From the NCBI GenBank assembly GCA_965116555.1, contig OZ220698.1:2170001-2234000 (forward strand): a DNA stretch of 64,000 nucleotides. The letters run 5' to 3'. This DNA is from DAOUJH01 sp965116555. Lineage in GTDB: Bacteria; Chloroflexota; Dehalococcoidia; Lucifugimonadales; QGNO01. The number at the start of each line of letters is the position of its first letter. The stretch's first letter is position 1. This document shows, piece after piece, positions 50,060-59,259 of the stretch. A model generated the notes under the pieces. The model saw only the letters and a program-made list of their open reading frames with translations. It searched no databases and had not been told where the DNA came from. Made by a program: the position numbers and the translations under genes.

Positions 50060-51316
50060 TTAAGCGGAGGGGTGGAGCTTGATTTCTAACGAGTCTTCAC
50101 CAACATCGATCCTATCCACGTGCTGCAGCAACAGATGGCGCCACCCGTCATCCTGTTGTTCTCTTCCCCGCAGCAATGCCTCCAGCCGTTCCAGGGAGAT
50201 AGATCCGTCAGCCGCCTGTTTGAGGTACTTTAGATAGAGCCTCTGCGATACGTCGTTTTCCCTAATGCCCTCGCCGTTTGCCCCGGAGTCCCGTTGTTCC
50301 AAGGAGTCTCCCTTGGCGTCCGTAACGTACTGCTTAACGGATGTCTCCAAATCGCTGGCCCTCTTGGTGTGGTACTGGCACTGGCTCTGATTGGCGCGGG
50401 TCTGGCACTGGTAATATCTGTAGCTACCTTGTTTGCGCCGTCCGTCCTTGGTGCGCCATGCCTGCCTTCTGGTCACACCGATCATCCGGTTGCCGCATGA
50501 TGCGCAGTAAACCATCCCGGAAAGCAAGAAGGGCTCGCTCTCTCCAGACCGCCGGAGTGGCTTGCGAGAGGCCATGAGGTCCTGAACGCGCCTGGAATCT
50601 TCCGACGAGACTATGGCGGGATGATTGTTGGGAAGCCGCAGACCAAACCTCTGGTAGGTGCCCATGTAAGCACGGTTACGCAGCATGTCACGCAGCGTGA
50701 CCATGTTCCAGTTGCGTCCTTTGCGTGTCCTGTATCCGCTTTCGTTCAGGCGTCGTGTGATGGTCCTGAGCCCTGATCCTTCCAGGTAGAGTTTGAATAT
50801 GAGGCGCACGACCTCCTCTTCATGGGGCACCACTTCAAACTTGCCATCGTTGCCCAGAGAGTATCCATAGGGCGGTTTCCCCAAGCCTTCCCCGCGCAGC
50901 GCTTTGTCCTGCATGGCCTGTATAATTTGCTGTCGTTTGGCGGCGTTCTGTCCTTCCGAGGTCATTGCCCTGTATAGGGCCTGGACGGGGTCCGGCAGGC
51001 CGTCTAGGGTGCATACTACGCTTGACCCCAAGCCGTTTACGCTGAGCACGGCATCCACGGCTCCTTCCAGGGTCGCCGATAGCTGAGATGGGTCGTTGAT
51101 TAGGACCAGGAACTCCTCGGCTTGCCCTTGCAGGTAATTCAGCAAGTCGGTGTAGCCCTGGGAGTTGTCCTCCGGTGCGGCGTCTACGAAGAGCCGCCTT
51201 AGCGTATGGCCGTTGTTCCTGGCAAAAGCAGCCAATCGATACTCCTGGCCCCTCCGCGACATGGCTGAGTTCGGGGGAAGGTGCTTGTTATAGCGTATGT
51301 AGCCCACGGCGTGCAT
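50060..51316 (-). CDS. Serine recombinase-like protein with degenerate catalytic domain
   Basis: 418 aa with the order of a large serine recombinase: N-terminal resolvase-like domain (1-140), recombinase domain (146-225; GKPPYGYSLGNDGKFEVVP, then RTRKGRNWNMVTLRDMLRNR), zinc ribbon (YCASCGNRM ... YYQCQTRANQSQCQYH) and a C-terminal tail. The nucleophile position holds Asn10 (GYIRYNKH) instead of Ser, and the D-R-L-S-R motif reads DPSQLSA (75-81) with both arginines gone. So it probably binds DNA without cutting it. It starts 3 nt after the stop of the zinc-ribbon gene, so it is coupled to it. Confidence 0.85.
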   Translation of the reverse strand: MHAVGYIRYNKHLPPNSAMSRRGQEYRLAAFARNNGHTLRRLFVDAAPEDNSQGYTDLLNYLQGQAEEFLVLINDPSQLSATLEGAVDAVLSVNGLGSSVVCTLDGLPDPVQALYRAMTSEGQNAAKRQQIIQAMQDKALRGEGLGKPPYGYSLGNDGKFEVVPHEEEVVRLIFKLYLEGSGLRTITRRLNESGYRTRKGRNWNMVTLRDMLRNRAYMGTYQRFGLRLPNNHPAIVSSEDSRRVQDLMASRKPLRRSGESEPFLLSGMVYCASCGNRMIGVTRRQAWRTKDGRRKQGSYRYYQCQTRANQSQCQYHTKRASDLETSVKQYVTDAKGDSLEQRDSGANGEGIRENDVSQRLYLKYLKQAADGSISLERLEALLRGREQQDDGWRHLLLQHVDRIDVGEDSLEIKLHPSA

Positions 51317-51319
51317 ATA

Positions 51320-52021
51320 TCAACTCGTGTATAGGATGCGGCCACAGCTGCTGCAGGTAATGGGCACATTGGAGGTGCGCAGACTCTGCAACTCCCTGGT
51401 GGGCAAGGCAAGACGACAGGCCATACACCTGCCGCCCTGCACCATAGCCACAGCCACCCCCTGTTTCGCCTTTCGTAGTCTTTCATACTGGCTGAGCAGC
51501 AATGGAGGTATTGCCTGGACCATCCGCGCGCGATTCTCCGCATCAGAGGCCAGGCTCTCCTTGAGCGCGTCCCTCTCTCCGGCCAGTCTCACCCTGGCTT
51601 CAGCCTGCGTGGACTCAAGCTCCTTGATCCGTGCCCGGGTTTCAGAGATCTGTTGTTCAAGCTCATCTACAGTGAGCATCAAAGTCAGAAGCTGCTCGTC
51701 GCTTTCCGTGGACTGCTGTTTTGTATACTGCAATTCGCTGGTGATGCTCTCCAACTCCTTCTGGTTCCTGACAGAGCCGCCATAGAGACGTTCTTCAAGG
51801 CTCTGCACCTTGGCCTGAAACTGCTTTGCTTCCAAGTCCTGCATGGCTTGACTGCTTTTGGTCTGCATCAAGCGCTCTTCGTTGGAGGAAAGCCGTCTCT
51901 TCAGTTCCTCCATCAATCTGTTGTCGGCAAGACGCTCCTCCACCGTGGCCAGTTCCGATTGCTGCCGGTCTATCTTGGAATCCATCTCCTGAAGCTCATA
52001 AATCGGTCGTATCGTGGTCAA
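51320..52021 (-). CDS. Coiled-coil protein with C4-type zinc ribbon (DUF164/CT398-like)
   Basis: 233 aa. A long antiparallel coiled coil (about 1-175, Glu/Gln/Leu/Arg-rich heptads) precedes a Cys4 zinc ribbon: GGRCMACRLALP and PITCSSCGRILY. This is the widespread C4-type zinc ribbon family whose members often lie near rnpB, RNase HI or Nif3 genes; the function is not settled, nucleic-acid binding is likely. Here it is followed by the recombinase-like gene and then rnpB, all on the minus strand. Confidence 0.88.
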   Translation of the reverse strand: MTTIRPIYELQEMDSKIDRQQSELATVEERLADNRLMEELKRRLSSNEERLMQTKSSQAMQDLEAKQFQAKVQSLEERLYGGSVRNQKELESITSELQYTKQQSTESDEQLLTLMLTVDELEQQISETRARIKELESTQAEARVRLAGERDALKESLASDAENRARMVQAIPPLLLSQYERLRKAKQGVAVAMVQGGRCMACRLALPTRELQSLRTSNVPITCSSCGRILYTS

Positions 52022-52134
52022 ATCTCCTCCCTAGCAACGGTAAATAAATCGTAGGCAGGTGTAGGCGGAGTGTCAAGGAATAGCGGGAAGCTTAAACATT
52101 CACCTTGAAAGTGGTACTGTAGCGGCAACCCAAG

Positions 52135-52830
52135 ATGCAGGCTGAAGAAGTTATAAGGCACCTCAAGACCCTGGCGAACCCAGAGAACGTAGAGGGTATG
52201 GCTCGCTTTGGCATCAACCCTGACAAAACCCTTGGCATCCCGCTTAGTATACTGCGGCCCCTGGCCAGGGAGATAGGGAAAGACCATGACTTGGCGCAAC
52301 GGCTATGGGACTCCGGCATTCACGAAGCGCGCATACTGGCCAGCATAATCGGCAAACCCGCCCAGGTAACCGAAGAACAGATGGAGGCCTGGGTAGAAGA
52401 CATAGATTCATGGGACGTATGCGACCAGGTTTGCATGAACCTATGGGGTAGATCTCCCTATGCGTATCAGAAAGCCCATGAATGGAGCACCAGAGACGAG
52501 GAGTTCGTGAAACGAACCGCCTTCTCGCTTATGGTTGCCGTTGCCATCCACGACAAGAAGGCCAGCGACGAGCGATTGGAGGAGTTCTTGCCTGTAATCG
52601 AGGCCCAGGCCGCGGATGACCGCAACTTCGTGCGCAAAGCCGTCAACTGGGCGCTGAGGCAGATAGGGAAGCGGAACCTGAGCTTGAACGCCAAGGCCAT
52701 TGCCACGGCTCGCCAAATCCTGGACTCCGGGGTCAGGCCGGCACGCTGGGTTGCTTCCGACGCGCTGCGTGAGCTTACCAGCGAGAAGATTCAGTCCAGA
52801 TTGCGTGACCGGGCATCTAAGTCACGCTAG
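52135..52830 (+). CDS. DNA alkylation repair protein (AlkD-like HEAT-repeat glycosylase)
   Basis: 231 aa, all-helical HEAT-like solenoid. GINPDKTLGIPLSILRPLAREIG near the N-terminus, then LWDSGIHEARILASII and WVEDIDSWDVCDQVCMNLW are the AlkD signature blocks (the Trp-Asp of DSWDVCD line the DNA cleft); KRTAFSLMVAVA and FVRKAVNWALRQIGKRN follow. It excises bulky N3/N7-alkylpurines. It converges with lipB and overlaps it by 14 nt. Confidence 0.9.
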   Translation: MQAEEVIRHLKTLANPENVEGMARFGINPDKTLGIPLSILRPLAREIGKDHDLAQRLWDSGIHEARILASIIGKPAQVTEEQMEAWVEDIDSWDVCDQVCMNLWGRSPYAYQKAHEWSTRDEEFVKRTAFSLMVAVAIHDKKASDERLEEFLPVIEAQAADDRNFVRKAVNWALRQIGKRNLSLNAKAIATARQILDSGVRPARWVASDALRELTSEKIQSRLRDRASKSR

Positions 52831-53515
52831 AGACGGAACCGAGCAGCGATTCCGGCGTCGCAGCAGTCATCTCAACGCTGAATTCGGCGCTGAACCTTTT
52901 AAGCAGAACGGGCATCACTTCCGCGACGGTGACCGGTCTTCCAAGCAGGCGCTCCATGGAGGTCACGTCCTTGTCCGGGACTCCGCAAGGTACGATGTGT
53001 TGGAACCATGCCAGGTCGGGGGAAACGTTCAGGGCAAAACCGTGCGTTGTCACGCCACGGCTTATCTTGAGGCCAATGGCGGCTATCTTCTTGTCACCGA
53101 CCCAGACGCCGGTCAGTTTATCGATGCGCATTGCACGGACTCCGAACTCTTGCAGCACGCCGATCAGGACGGATTCCAACGTCCTGACGTAGTGCAACGG
53201 CCCCCGGCCCCACTCCTTCAAGTCGAGGATGGGGTACGCAACTAGCTGCCCCGGCCCGTGGAATGTGGCCTGCCCTCCCCGGTCGACGTCTATGACCGCT
53301 GCGCCCTGCAGCTCCAGGTCTTCTGCGGGAAGGAGCAGGTCGGAGTCACCGCCGCGCCTACCGAGGGTGTAGGTGGGAGGATGCTCCAATAACAACAGCG
53401 TGTTTGGGATTTCACCGCGGGTCCTTGCTTCGGCCAGGTCGCGCTGCAGGTCCCAGGCTTCGGTGTAGTCCATTCTGCCCAGAAATGCCCACTGTATTGG
53501 CGTCATGCCTTCCAT
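52817..53515 (-). CDS. lipB: Lipoyl(octanoyl) transferase
   Basis: 232 aa. LLLLEHPPTYTLGRRG opens the conserved core, then RGGQATFHGPGQLVAYPILDL (RGGxxTxHxPGQ), KIAAIGLKISRGVTTHGFALN with the catalytic Lys, and FQHIVPCGVPDKDVTSM with the catalytic Cys. It moves octanoyl groups from ACP to lipoyl domains. lipA is not in the window. The 3' end overlaps alkD. Confidence 0.95.
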   Translation of the reverse strand: MEGMTPIQWAFLGRMDYTEAWDLQRDLAEARTRGEIPNTLLLLEHPPTYTLGRRGGDSDLLLPAEDLELQGAAVIDVDRGGQATFHGPGQLVAYPILDLKEWGRGPLHYVRTLESVLIGVLQEFGVRAMRIDKLTGVWVGDKKIAAIGLKISRGVTTHGFALNVSPDLAWFQHIVPCGVPDKDVTSMERLLGRPVTVAEVMPVLLKRFSAEFSVEMTAATPESLLGSVSSVT

Positions 53516-53543
53516 GTTGGGTATTGTACCAGCAAGGGATTGC

Positions 53544-53987
53544 TTATTCTTTCTGAAAGCGACGTTGCTGGCCCATTTGGGAGTACGACTCTTTCAGCCA
53601 TTGCAGCATTTCATCATCCATTTCCTCTGCAGAGGTCACCCTGACGAAGTGGCCGTACCAGCCGGAGCCGTACTCCTCGATTTTGCTGATTCTGGGGTGC
53701 TCCAGTCTACGGGGCAATCCGAAGGACACGGTCATTCCTCTGTTGCTGAGGCGTATGATCCCGGCGAATCTGACCCGCGCCATGAACGCGACGCGGGTCT
53801 TGGCAGGCGCTACGTCAAACGGGCCGCAGGCTGCAATTAGGCCTGCAAAGCGTTCAAACAGTTCCCGTGCCCGCGGTCCCTTTCCTTCAAGGAATTTCTC
53901 AACGGAATAGTCGCCACAGCCGTGCCACATGTTACGGGTGACAAACCTGGCGCCGCACTTGGGGCAAGTCCAGAGGGGCTTGTTCAA
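53544..53987 (-). CDS. DUF5655 domain protein with N-terminal zinc ribbon
   Basis: 147 aa from TTG 53987, just after the livF stop. WTCPKCGARFVTRNMWHGCG is a Cys-x2-Cys/His-x-Cys zinc-binding start, followed by a DUF5655-like domain (FERFAGLIAACGPFDVAPAK, then FMARVRFAGIIRL). The function is unknown; the fold is seen in proteins linked to DNA transport. Longer in-frame extension would lie inside livF and is rejected. Confidence 0.78.
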   Translation of the reverse strand: MNKPLWTCPKCGARFVTRNMWHGCGDYSVEKFLEGKGPRARELFERFAGLIAACGPFDVAPAKTRVAFMARVRFAGIIRLSNRGMTVSFGLPRRLEHPRISKIEEYGSGWYGHFVRVTSAEEMDDEMLQWLKESYSQMGQQRRFQKE

Positions 53988-53998
53988 AGGTTGGGGCC

Positions 53999-54781
53999 TT
54001 ATTCTTCCTCTACGTCTGCTTGTCCGAGGAAGACGGTGGTGAGAATGTCGGTGTCGCGGACCGATTTGGGTGTGCCTTGGTGCACCACGCGCCCCTGGTT
54101 CAGCACATAGGCCCGGTTGGCAATGTCCAACACGCCTTTGATGTTGTGCTCCACCACGAATACGGTGGTCTTGAGCTCCTGGTTGATCTCGGCCACCTTC
54201 TGGAAGACCTCCTTGACCACGATGGGGGCAAGGCCGATGGTGGGCTCGTCCAGCAGCAGTATGTCGGGAGAGGCCATGAGGCCCCGTCCCAGGGCGAGCA
54301 TCTGCTGCTGTCCACCGGACATCTGGCTGGCCAGGTCTCGTCGCTTCTGGTGCAGGATGGGGAACATCTGGAACACCGAGTCCATGCGGCGTTTCCGCTC
54401 GGCGCGGTCGTTCAGGTAGATGCAACCCATCTCCAGATTCTCCTCGATGGATAGATGAGTGAAGACGCGTCTGCCCTGTGGAACGAAGGCGACACCCTGC
54501 TTCACGATCTCGTGAGTAGGCACGGTCAGAGGCTTCTGGCGGAGATACACGGTGCCGTTCACCACAGGGGCCAGACCCATGATGGCCTTGAGAACGGTTG
54601 ACTTGCCAGCGCCGTTGGGGCCCATTACGGCGACAAGCTCGCCGCTCTTGATCTCCAATGATGCTTTGCTCAGGGCCAGCACCGCCATGTACTGAACCGA
54701 GACGTCTACCAGCTCCAGGAGCGTCTCTCCGTGGTCGGGGTTTGCTTGTCGTCCGTTGGTTTGTTGCTGTGGTTCTTCCAT
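53999..54781 (-). CDS. livF: Branched-chain amino-acid-type ABC transporter ATPase LivF
   Basis: 260 aa. Walker A GPNGAGKST, Q-loop GVAFVPQGRRVFTHLSIEENL (typical of LivF), signature MSGGQQQMLALGRGLM, Walker B ILLLDEPTIGLAP. It is one of two ATPases of a livKHMGF-type importer. It lies 27 nt downstream of livG in the same operon. Substrate could be branched-chain amino acids, amides or other small organics; this family is broad. Confidence 0.92.
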   Translation of the reverse strand: MEEPQQQTNGRQANPDHGETLLELVDVSVQYMAVLALSKASLEIKSGELVAVMGPNGAGKSTVLKAIMGLAPVVNGTVYLRQKPLTVPTHEIVKQGVAFVPQGRRVFTHLSIEENLEMGCIYLNDRAERKRRMDSVFQMFPILHQKRRDLASQMSGGQQQMLALGRGLMASPDILLLDEPTIGLAPIVVKEVFQKVAEINQELKTTVFVVEHNIKGVLDIANRAYVLNQGRVVHQGTPKSVRDTDILTTVFLGQADVEEE

Positions 54782-54808
54782 AGCGCTACTCGGCTGGTCG
54801 TGATGGGG

Positions 54809-55570
54809 CTATGCGCCCAGGTAGGCGTCGATGACCTCCTGCCGTCCCAGGGCTTCCGACACCTCTCCCTCGGTGAGGAGCTGGCCACTGTCCATGACTA
54901 TGATGTAGTCGGATATCTCCCGCACAATGGACATGTTGTGGGAGATGAAGATCAAGGTCCCGCCGTTGTCGCGCATCCCCTTCATGATGACCTTGACCCG
55001 CTCCACCATCTGGGGAAAGAGGCCGGCGTAGGGTTCGTCGAAGAGATAGATGCTCACGTTGAGGGCCATGGCGCGGCCTATTTCCAGCAGTTTGCGCTGG
55101 CCGTAGGAGAGGTCCATGGCCAGGGAGCGGCGCTTCTCCCACATGCCCACGGTCTCCAGGATCTCCTGTGCTCTTTCGGTGTGGCTGCGCTTGGTACGCT
55201 CCAACATGGCGGGAAAGAGGCTGCGCTGGGTAAGGACGACCATGATGTTGTCCCAAACGGTGATCTGGTCGAAGAGACGCACCTCCTGGAAGGTGCGAGT
55301 GATGCCGTGTCCCGGCGTCTCGTGGGCCCTGACCACGCTGAAGCGTGCGCCTTCGATGACGACGATGCCTCCGTCCAGGGGTAGAACGCCGCTGAGGAGG
55401 TTCACCAGGGTTGACTTGCCGGAACCGTTGGGGCCAACGATGCTGGTTATCTTGCCGCGGAGAACGGATATGGACAGTTGGTCAACAGCCGTCACAGCAC
55501 CGAAGTGCTTGGAAATCTCCTCGGTCTGCAAGGCGTAGTCGGCGGTGGGGATGCCCGGTGCAACGGTCAT
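54809..55570 (-). CDS. livG: Branched-chain amino-acid-type ABC transporter ATPase LivG
   Basis: 253 aa. Walker A GPNGSGKST, ITRTFQEVRLFDQITVWDN (LivG-type Q-loop), the signature in MDLSYGQRKLLEIGRAMA and Walker B IYLFDEPYAGLFP. The signature is LSYGQ rather than LSGGQ, which is common in LivG. It overlaps the livM 3' end by 4 nt. Confidence 0.92.
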   Translation of the reverse strand: MTVAPGIPTADYALQTEEISKHFGAVTAVDQLSISVLRGKITSIVGPNGSGKSTLVNLLSGVLPLDGGIVVIEGARFSVVRAHETPGHGITRTFQEVRLFDQITVWDNIMVVLTQRSLFPAMLERTKRSHTERAQEILETVGMWEKRRSLAMDLSYGQRKLLEIGRAMALNVSIYLFDEPYAGLFPQMVERVKVIMKGMRDNGGTLIFISHNMSIVREISDYIIVMDSGQLLTEGEVSEALGRQEVIDAYLGA

Positions 55571-56622
55571 AGCTTGAACCTCCCAACCAGGCCCTGGGGT
55601 CTGAACAGCATGAGCAGCACCAGCAGGATGCCCAGGATCACCTGCCGCGCTTGGCCTATGTACTCCGTGGGGAAGCCCGGGATGAACCGCATCCCCTCTT
55701 CCAGCAGAACGAAGGCCATGGCTCCAAGCAGAGACCCCCAGATGGTGGCCAGCCCGCCGAGTATGACTATGGACACCAGCAAGATGGACTCAAGCAGGAT
55801 GAAGGAGTTGGGGTCTATGAATCTGGCCCAGGTGCTGAACAGCGCCCCCGCCAGCCCGGCCATCATGGCTGAGATGACCCACACCGCCAGCTTGTAGTGG
55901 GTTGCCTGGTAGCCGAACACCTCAATGGCCTGTTCGTCCTCCCGGATGGCGGTCAGCACCCGTCCGAAGGATGAGGTAACGATAAACCAGGCGACCAGCA
56001 CCACCAATGCCAGGAAGAATAGCGAGAGAAGCAGGAACGGCACCTCCCCGGTGAAGGCCCACCCCGCTATCTCGGGCCTGGGAATGTCGTGAATGCCGAA
56101 CGCGCCCCGGGTGAGGGCCCGCCAGTTCAGAAAGACGTTGAAGCTGATGATGGCAAATCCGAATGAGACCAGGACGAAAATGTCGTCCCGGAACCGGTTG
56201 AGCACTATGCCGACCATGATGGCTGCCAGCCCAGCCAGAATCACGCTGACGACCAGCGCGGCGAAGAATGGCAAGCCAAAGGTTGGAATGGCATCGGTTC
56301 GGAGCTGGTCGTAAGTAGTCTGCGAGGTGAGGATGGCGGTGGTGTAGGCGCCAATGCCGAAGAAGGCGATGTGTCCAACGGAAAGCAGGCCTGTGAAGCC
56401 AATGACCAGGTTAAGGCTCACCGCCAGTATGGCCCAAATGGCAAAAACGGTTGCTATCGATATGGCAAATCCAAGCCCTTGCCAGAGCATGAGGGACATA
56501 GCCAGCGTGATGACTAGCAGGTTGGCCCACAGTTCCACGTTTCGGCTGGCAGTCCGGAAGGCCTCCCTGGGATTGCGAGCAATCTGCCTCATGTTTGCGT
56601 ATGTCAGTGAGTTGATGAACAC
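55567..56622 (-). CDS. livM: Branched-chain amino-acid-type ABC transporter permease LivM
   Basis: 351 aa, about ten membrane segments. LVIGFTGLLSVGHIAFFGIGAYTTAIL is the LivM hallmark (shown as one block spanning two spans' edge; key residues G-x-L-S-x-G-x-x-x-F). FGRVLTAIREDEQAIEVFGYQATHYK is the coupling loop. It overlaps livG by 4 nt and follows livH by 4 nt. Confidence 0.9.
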   Translation of the reverse strand: MFINSLTYANMRQIARNPREAFRTASRNVELWANLLVITLAMSLMLWQGLGFAISIATVFAIWAILAVSLNLVIGFTGLLSVGHIAFFGIGAYTTAILTSQTTYDQLRTDAIPTFGLPFFAALVVSVILAGLAAIMVGIVLNRFRDDIFVLVSFGFAIISFNVFLNWRALTRGAFGIHDIPRPEIAGWAFTGEVPFLLLSLFFLALVVLVAWFIVTSSFGRVLTAIREDEQAIEVFGYQATHYKLAVWVISAMMAGLAGALFSTWARFIDPNSFILLESILLVSIVILGGLATIWGSLLGAMAFVLLEEGMRFIPGFPTEYIGQARQVILGILLVLLMLFRPQGLVGRFKL

Positions 56623-56626
56623 TGGC

Positions 56627-57976
56627 CTACTTCCTGGGTATCAGGCCCTGGGGCCAGAACGATAGGAATAGTATCAGCATGAGGAAGGATATGACGTCCT
56701 TCCACTCCCCGGCCAGGTCCCAGATGCCAAACTGTTCGACCATGCCCAGGATGAAGCCGCCAACTATGGCGCCGTATAGGTTGCCGATACCGCCCACCAC
56801 GGAGGCTATCCAGCCCTTGAGCAGGAGGAGCAGGCCCATCCTGGGCTGAACGGCGGTATCGTGGCCGCTGAGCAGTCCCGCCATGGCGGCGAAGACTGCG
56901 CCGATGAAGAACACCACGGCAATGATTGCGGTGGTGTTGATGCCTACGACCTTGGAGACATCCTCATCGTCGCCGATGGCGCGAACCGCCCTGCCGAAGG
57001 TGGTCCACTTGAGGAGGTAAAGCAGTCCCAGGAAACCGGCGACGGCTACGCCAATGGCGAAGACGTTGAAGCCCTTTATGTTGGCCCCGGCCAGGGTCCA
57101 AGGGTCGCTGCCCAAGGCATCCGGCAACGGGCGGGGCGCACTCTGGAATATGATGGTGAGGAAGGCTGTGATGGCAAGGAGGATGCCCAGAGAGGCGACG
57201 AGCATAATGAGGGGAGACCTGGACCGCCTGCGCATGAATACGTAGAGGCCGCGATACAGAGCCAGCGCAACGGTCCCGGCCAGCAAGCATGAGACGACCC
57301 AGCTAAGGTATAGCTTGGACTCCGGTGTGCCGGTCAGCAGATAACCGCAGTAGACCCCCAGCGCAATGGCGATGACGGACGAAGGGACAGCGGCAGCCGG
57401 GCTTGGTAAGGAGGGAAGGACGCGTCGCAGACCCTGGCGCAACAGCCAGTAGGCAACCAGGGCCGCGGCGGCGCCTATCGCGGGGGCAAAGGTGAGGTGG
57501 AGGTTCTTGGGATAAGCCAGCACCAACCATGTGTAGGCCCCGGAGCTGCCTGCCAGCAGCCCTCCGGCCGCCAGCAGCGCGTTTCGGCTGTAGCGTTCGC
57601 GGAAGCGGCTGTGGAAGGCGGTGTAAAGGGCCCAGGCCACAACCGCGGCGACTATCAAGGCGAACAGCACGTTTATTGAGTATTCGTTCACCGCGTACTG
57701 GCCGCCCAGGAACTCCTGAGAGCGCAGATAGAAGACGCCGTAAGCGCCCAGGGCCGCCGCGGCCCCGTAGTACATATCGAAGAACCAGACGGTGCTGTAG
57801 ACCAGGGTGAAGCCCATGGCCATCAGGGCGTACACGGCGCCAACGGAAAGGCCGTTGAAGGTGAACTGCACCGCCTGACTGGGAGACTCCGCGATCTTCC
57901 AGCCAACGTAGGCAACGATCAGCGTCACCAGCACCGTTGCCAAGAGCCTGCGACGGCGCTCGCCCGATAAGAGCAT
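56627..57976 (-). CDS. livH: Branched-chain amino-acid-type ABC transporter permease LivH with large insert
   Basis: About 449 aa, versus roughly 290-310 for typical LivH. The N-terminal core (NGLSVGAVYALMAMGFTLVY) and C-terminal core (FGRAVRAIGDDEDVSKVVGI coupling loop, LLKGWIASVVGGIGNLYGA) are normal. Between them, about residues 70-215, lies an additional stretch with four hydrophobic segments not found in standard LivH. I prefer ATG 57976, with GGGGAG 7 nt upstream, over GTG 57997. Confidence 0.88.
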   Translation of the reverse strand: MLLSGERRRRLLATVLVTLIVAYVGWKIAESPSQAVQFTFNGLSVGAVYALMAMGFTLVYSTVWFFDMYYGAAAALGAYGVFYLRSQEFLGGQYAVNEYSINVLFALIVAAVVAWALYTAFHSRFRERYSRNALLAAGGLLAGSSGAYTWLVLAYPKNLHLTFAPAIGAAAALVAYWLLRQGLRRVLPSLPSPAAAVPSSVIAIALGVYCGYLLTGTPESKLYLSWVVSCLLAGTVALALYRGLYVFMRRRSRSPLIMLVASLGILLAITAFLTIIFQSAPRPLPDALGSDPWTLAGANIKGFNVFAIGVAVAGFLGLLYLLKWTTFGRAVRAIGDDEDVSKVVGINTTAIIAVVFFIGAVFAAMAGLLSGHDTAVQPRMGLLLLLKGWIASVVGGIGNLYGAIVGGFILGMVEQFGIWDLAGEWKDVISFLMLILFLSFWPQGLIPRK

Positions 57977-58044
57977 CAGGCCGCTCCCCGGGAGCACGTC
58001 AGCCTCTGGTTGCCCGGACTCTCAGGCCTGTGACGCAGCAACGA

Positions 58045-59223
58045 TCATCCAACACTGGGAGCGCCTCCCAAGACCTGGTAGCCCTGGTTGTCCTCGTTTC
58101 TCTGGGCCAGGGGCAGCACCTGAACGACGAGGTTGGAGAGGCCTACAACCTCGCCCATCTCGTCGAAGCTGTAGCTGTCCCCGATTGCTCCGCTCCAAGT
58201 GATGTCGTACAGGCAGTCCCTGAACCCGTCGGCGTCCTGGTCGTCACCCGTCTGCTTCAGGCACTCGGCCGTGATATAGACATCGTCGTAGGCCGAACCG
58301 ATGTACCAAGGCAGGGTAACGTAATCGTACTTGGCTCTGAAGTTCCTGAGGACTTCTTGGGCCTTCTGATTGGCCGGGTCCAGGTCGGCGGTTATGGCAA
58401 CCACGCCGGTGGCGGCCTCTCCGGCCACCTCCAACGCGGTGGTTCCCACCACCACTACTTCAGAGAAGATGGGGCCGGTGTAGCCCAGCTCCCGCAACTG
58501 TTTGACAACGGTGCCGCCGCTGAACTCCGCCTGGGCGGCTACATGAATGGCATCCGGGTTCTCGCCGAGCAGCTTGGTCAGCTGACTTCTAAAGTCGGTG
58601 ACGTCGGAGGAGTAGCGCTCTGCCCCCACAATCTCGCCTCCCAGTTCCTCGAACCGGTCGGAGGTGGTTCTCCTCACGCCTTCGGCATAGTCGGTCGACT
58701 CGGAGATCGTGGCCAGCCTGCGTATCCCGCCGACCCAGAGGACGTTGGCGGTGTCGATGCCAAGCTGCGCATCGCTCATTGAAGTGCGGAAGATGTAGTC
58801 TCCAGCGTTGGCGATGTCCGGGTTGGTGGCCAGGCCGGAGAAGAGTATCACGCCTTCCTCCTCGGCCAGGGGGGCGGCTCCGAGCATTGCGCCGCTGCAG
58901 GAGGTGCCCAGGATGATCTTGACGCCGTCCACGTCTGTGAGCTTGTTGTAGGCGGTTATGGCGTCTTGGGCGCTGCACTTGGAGTCCTCCACAATGAGTT
59001 CCAGCATGCGCCCATCGATGCCGCCGGCGGCATTGATCTCATCCACCGCCATCTGCTTGGCCCTGACCGCAACGTTGCCGTAGGTCTCTCCAGGCCCGGT
59101 GACGGACTCCATCACTCCTATCCTAAAGGCCTGGTCCTCCTCTCCATCGCAGGCGGCCACGGAGAATATCAGCACCAAAGCCAACCCCAGCAGTGTTACC
59201 CATTTCACTTGTAAGTGTCCCAT
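58045..59223 (-). CDS. livK: ABC transporter substrate-binding lipoprotein (LivK type)
   Basis: 392 aa. The signal peptide ends in a lipobox (SVAAC, Cys24), so it is anchored outside the inner membrane by Lgt. The type I periplasmic fold is seen in FRIGVMESVTGPGETYGNVA, then INAAGGIDGRMLELIVEDSK, and ILGTSCSGAMLGAAPLAEE with the ligand-binding Ser-Thr loop. It is first in the liv operon, with AGGAG 5 nt before the ATG. The ligand is unknown. Confidence 0.92.
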   Translation of the reverse strand: MGHLQVKWVTLLGLALVLIFSVAACDGEEDQAFRIGVMESVTGPGETYGNVAVRAKQMAVDEINAAGGIDGRMLELIVEDSKCSAQDAITAYNKLTDVDGVKIILGTSCSGAMLGAAPLAEEEGVILFSGLATNPDIANAGDYIFRTSMSDAQLGIDTANVLWVGGIRRLATISESTDYAEGVRRTTSDRFEELGGEIVGAERYSSDVTDFRSQLTKLLGENPDAIHVAAQAEFSGGTVVKQLRELGYTGPIFSEVVVVGTTALEVAGEAATGVVAITADLDPANQKAQEVLRNFRAKYDYVTLPWYIGSAYDDVYITAECLKQTGDDQDADGFRDCLYDITWSGAIGDSYSFDEMGEVVGLSNLVVQVLPLAQRNEDNQGYQVLGGAPSVG

Positions 59224-59259
59224 GATAGCTCCTATCGCTCCATGCTAGCGTTGCCAAGG

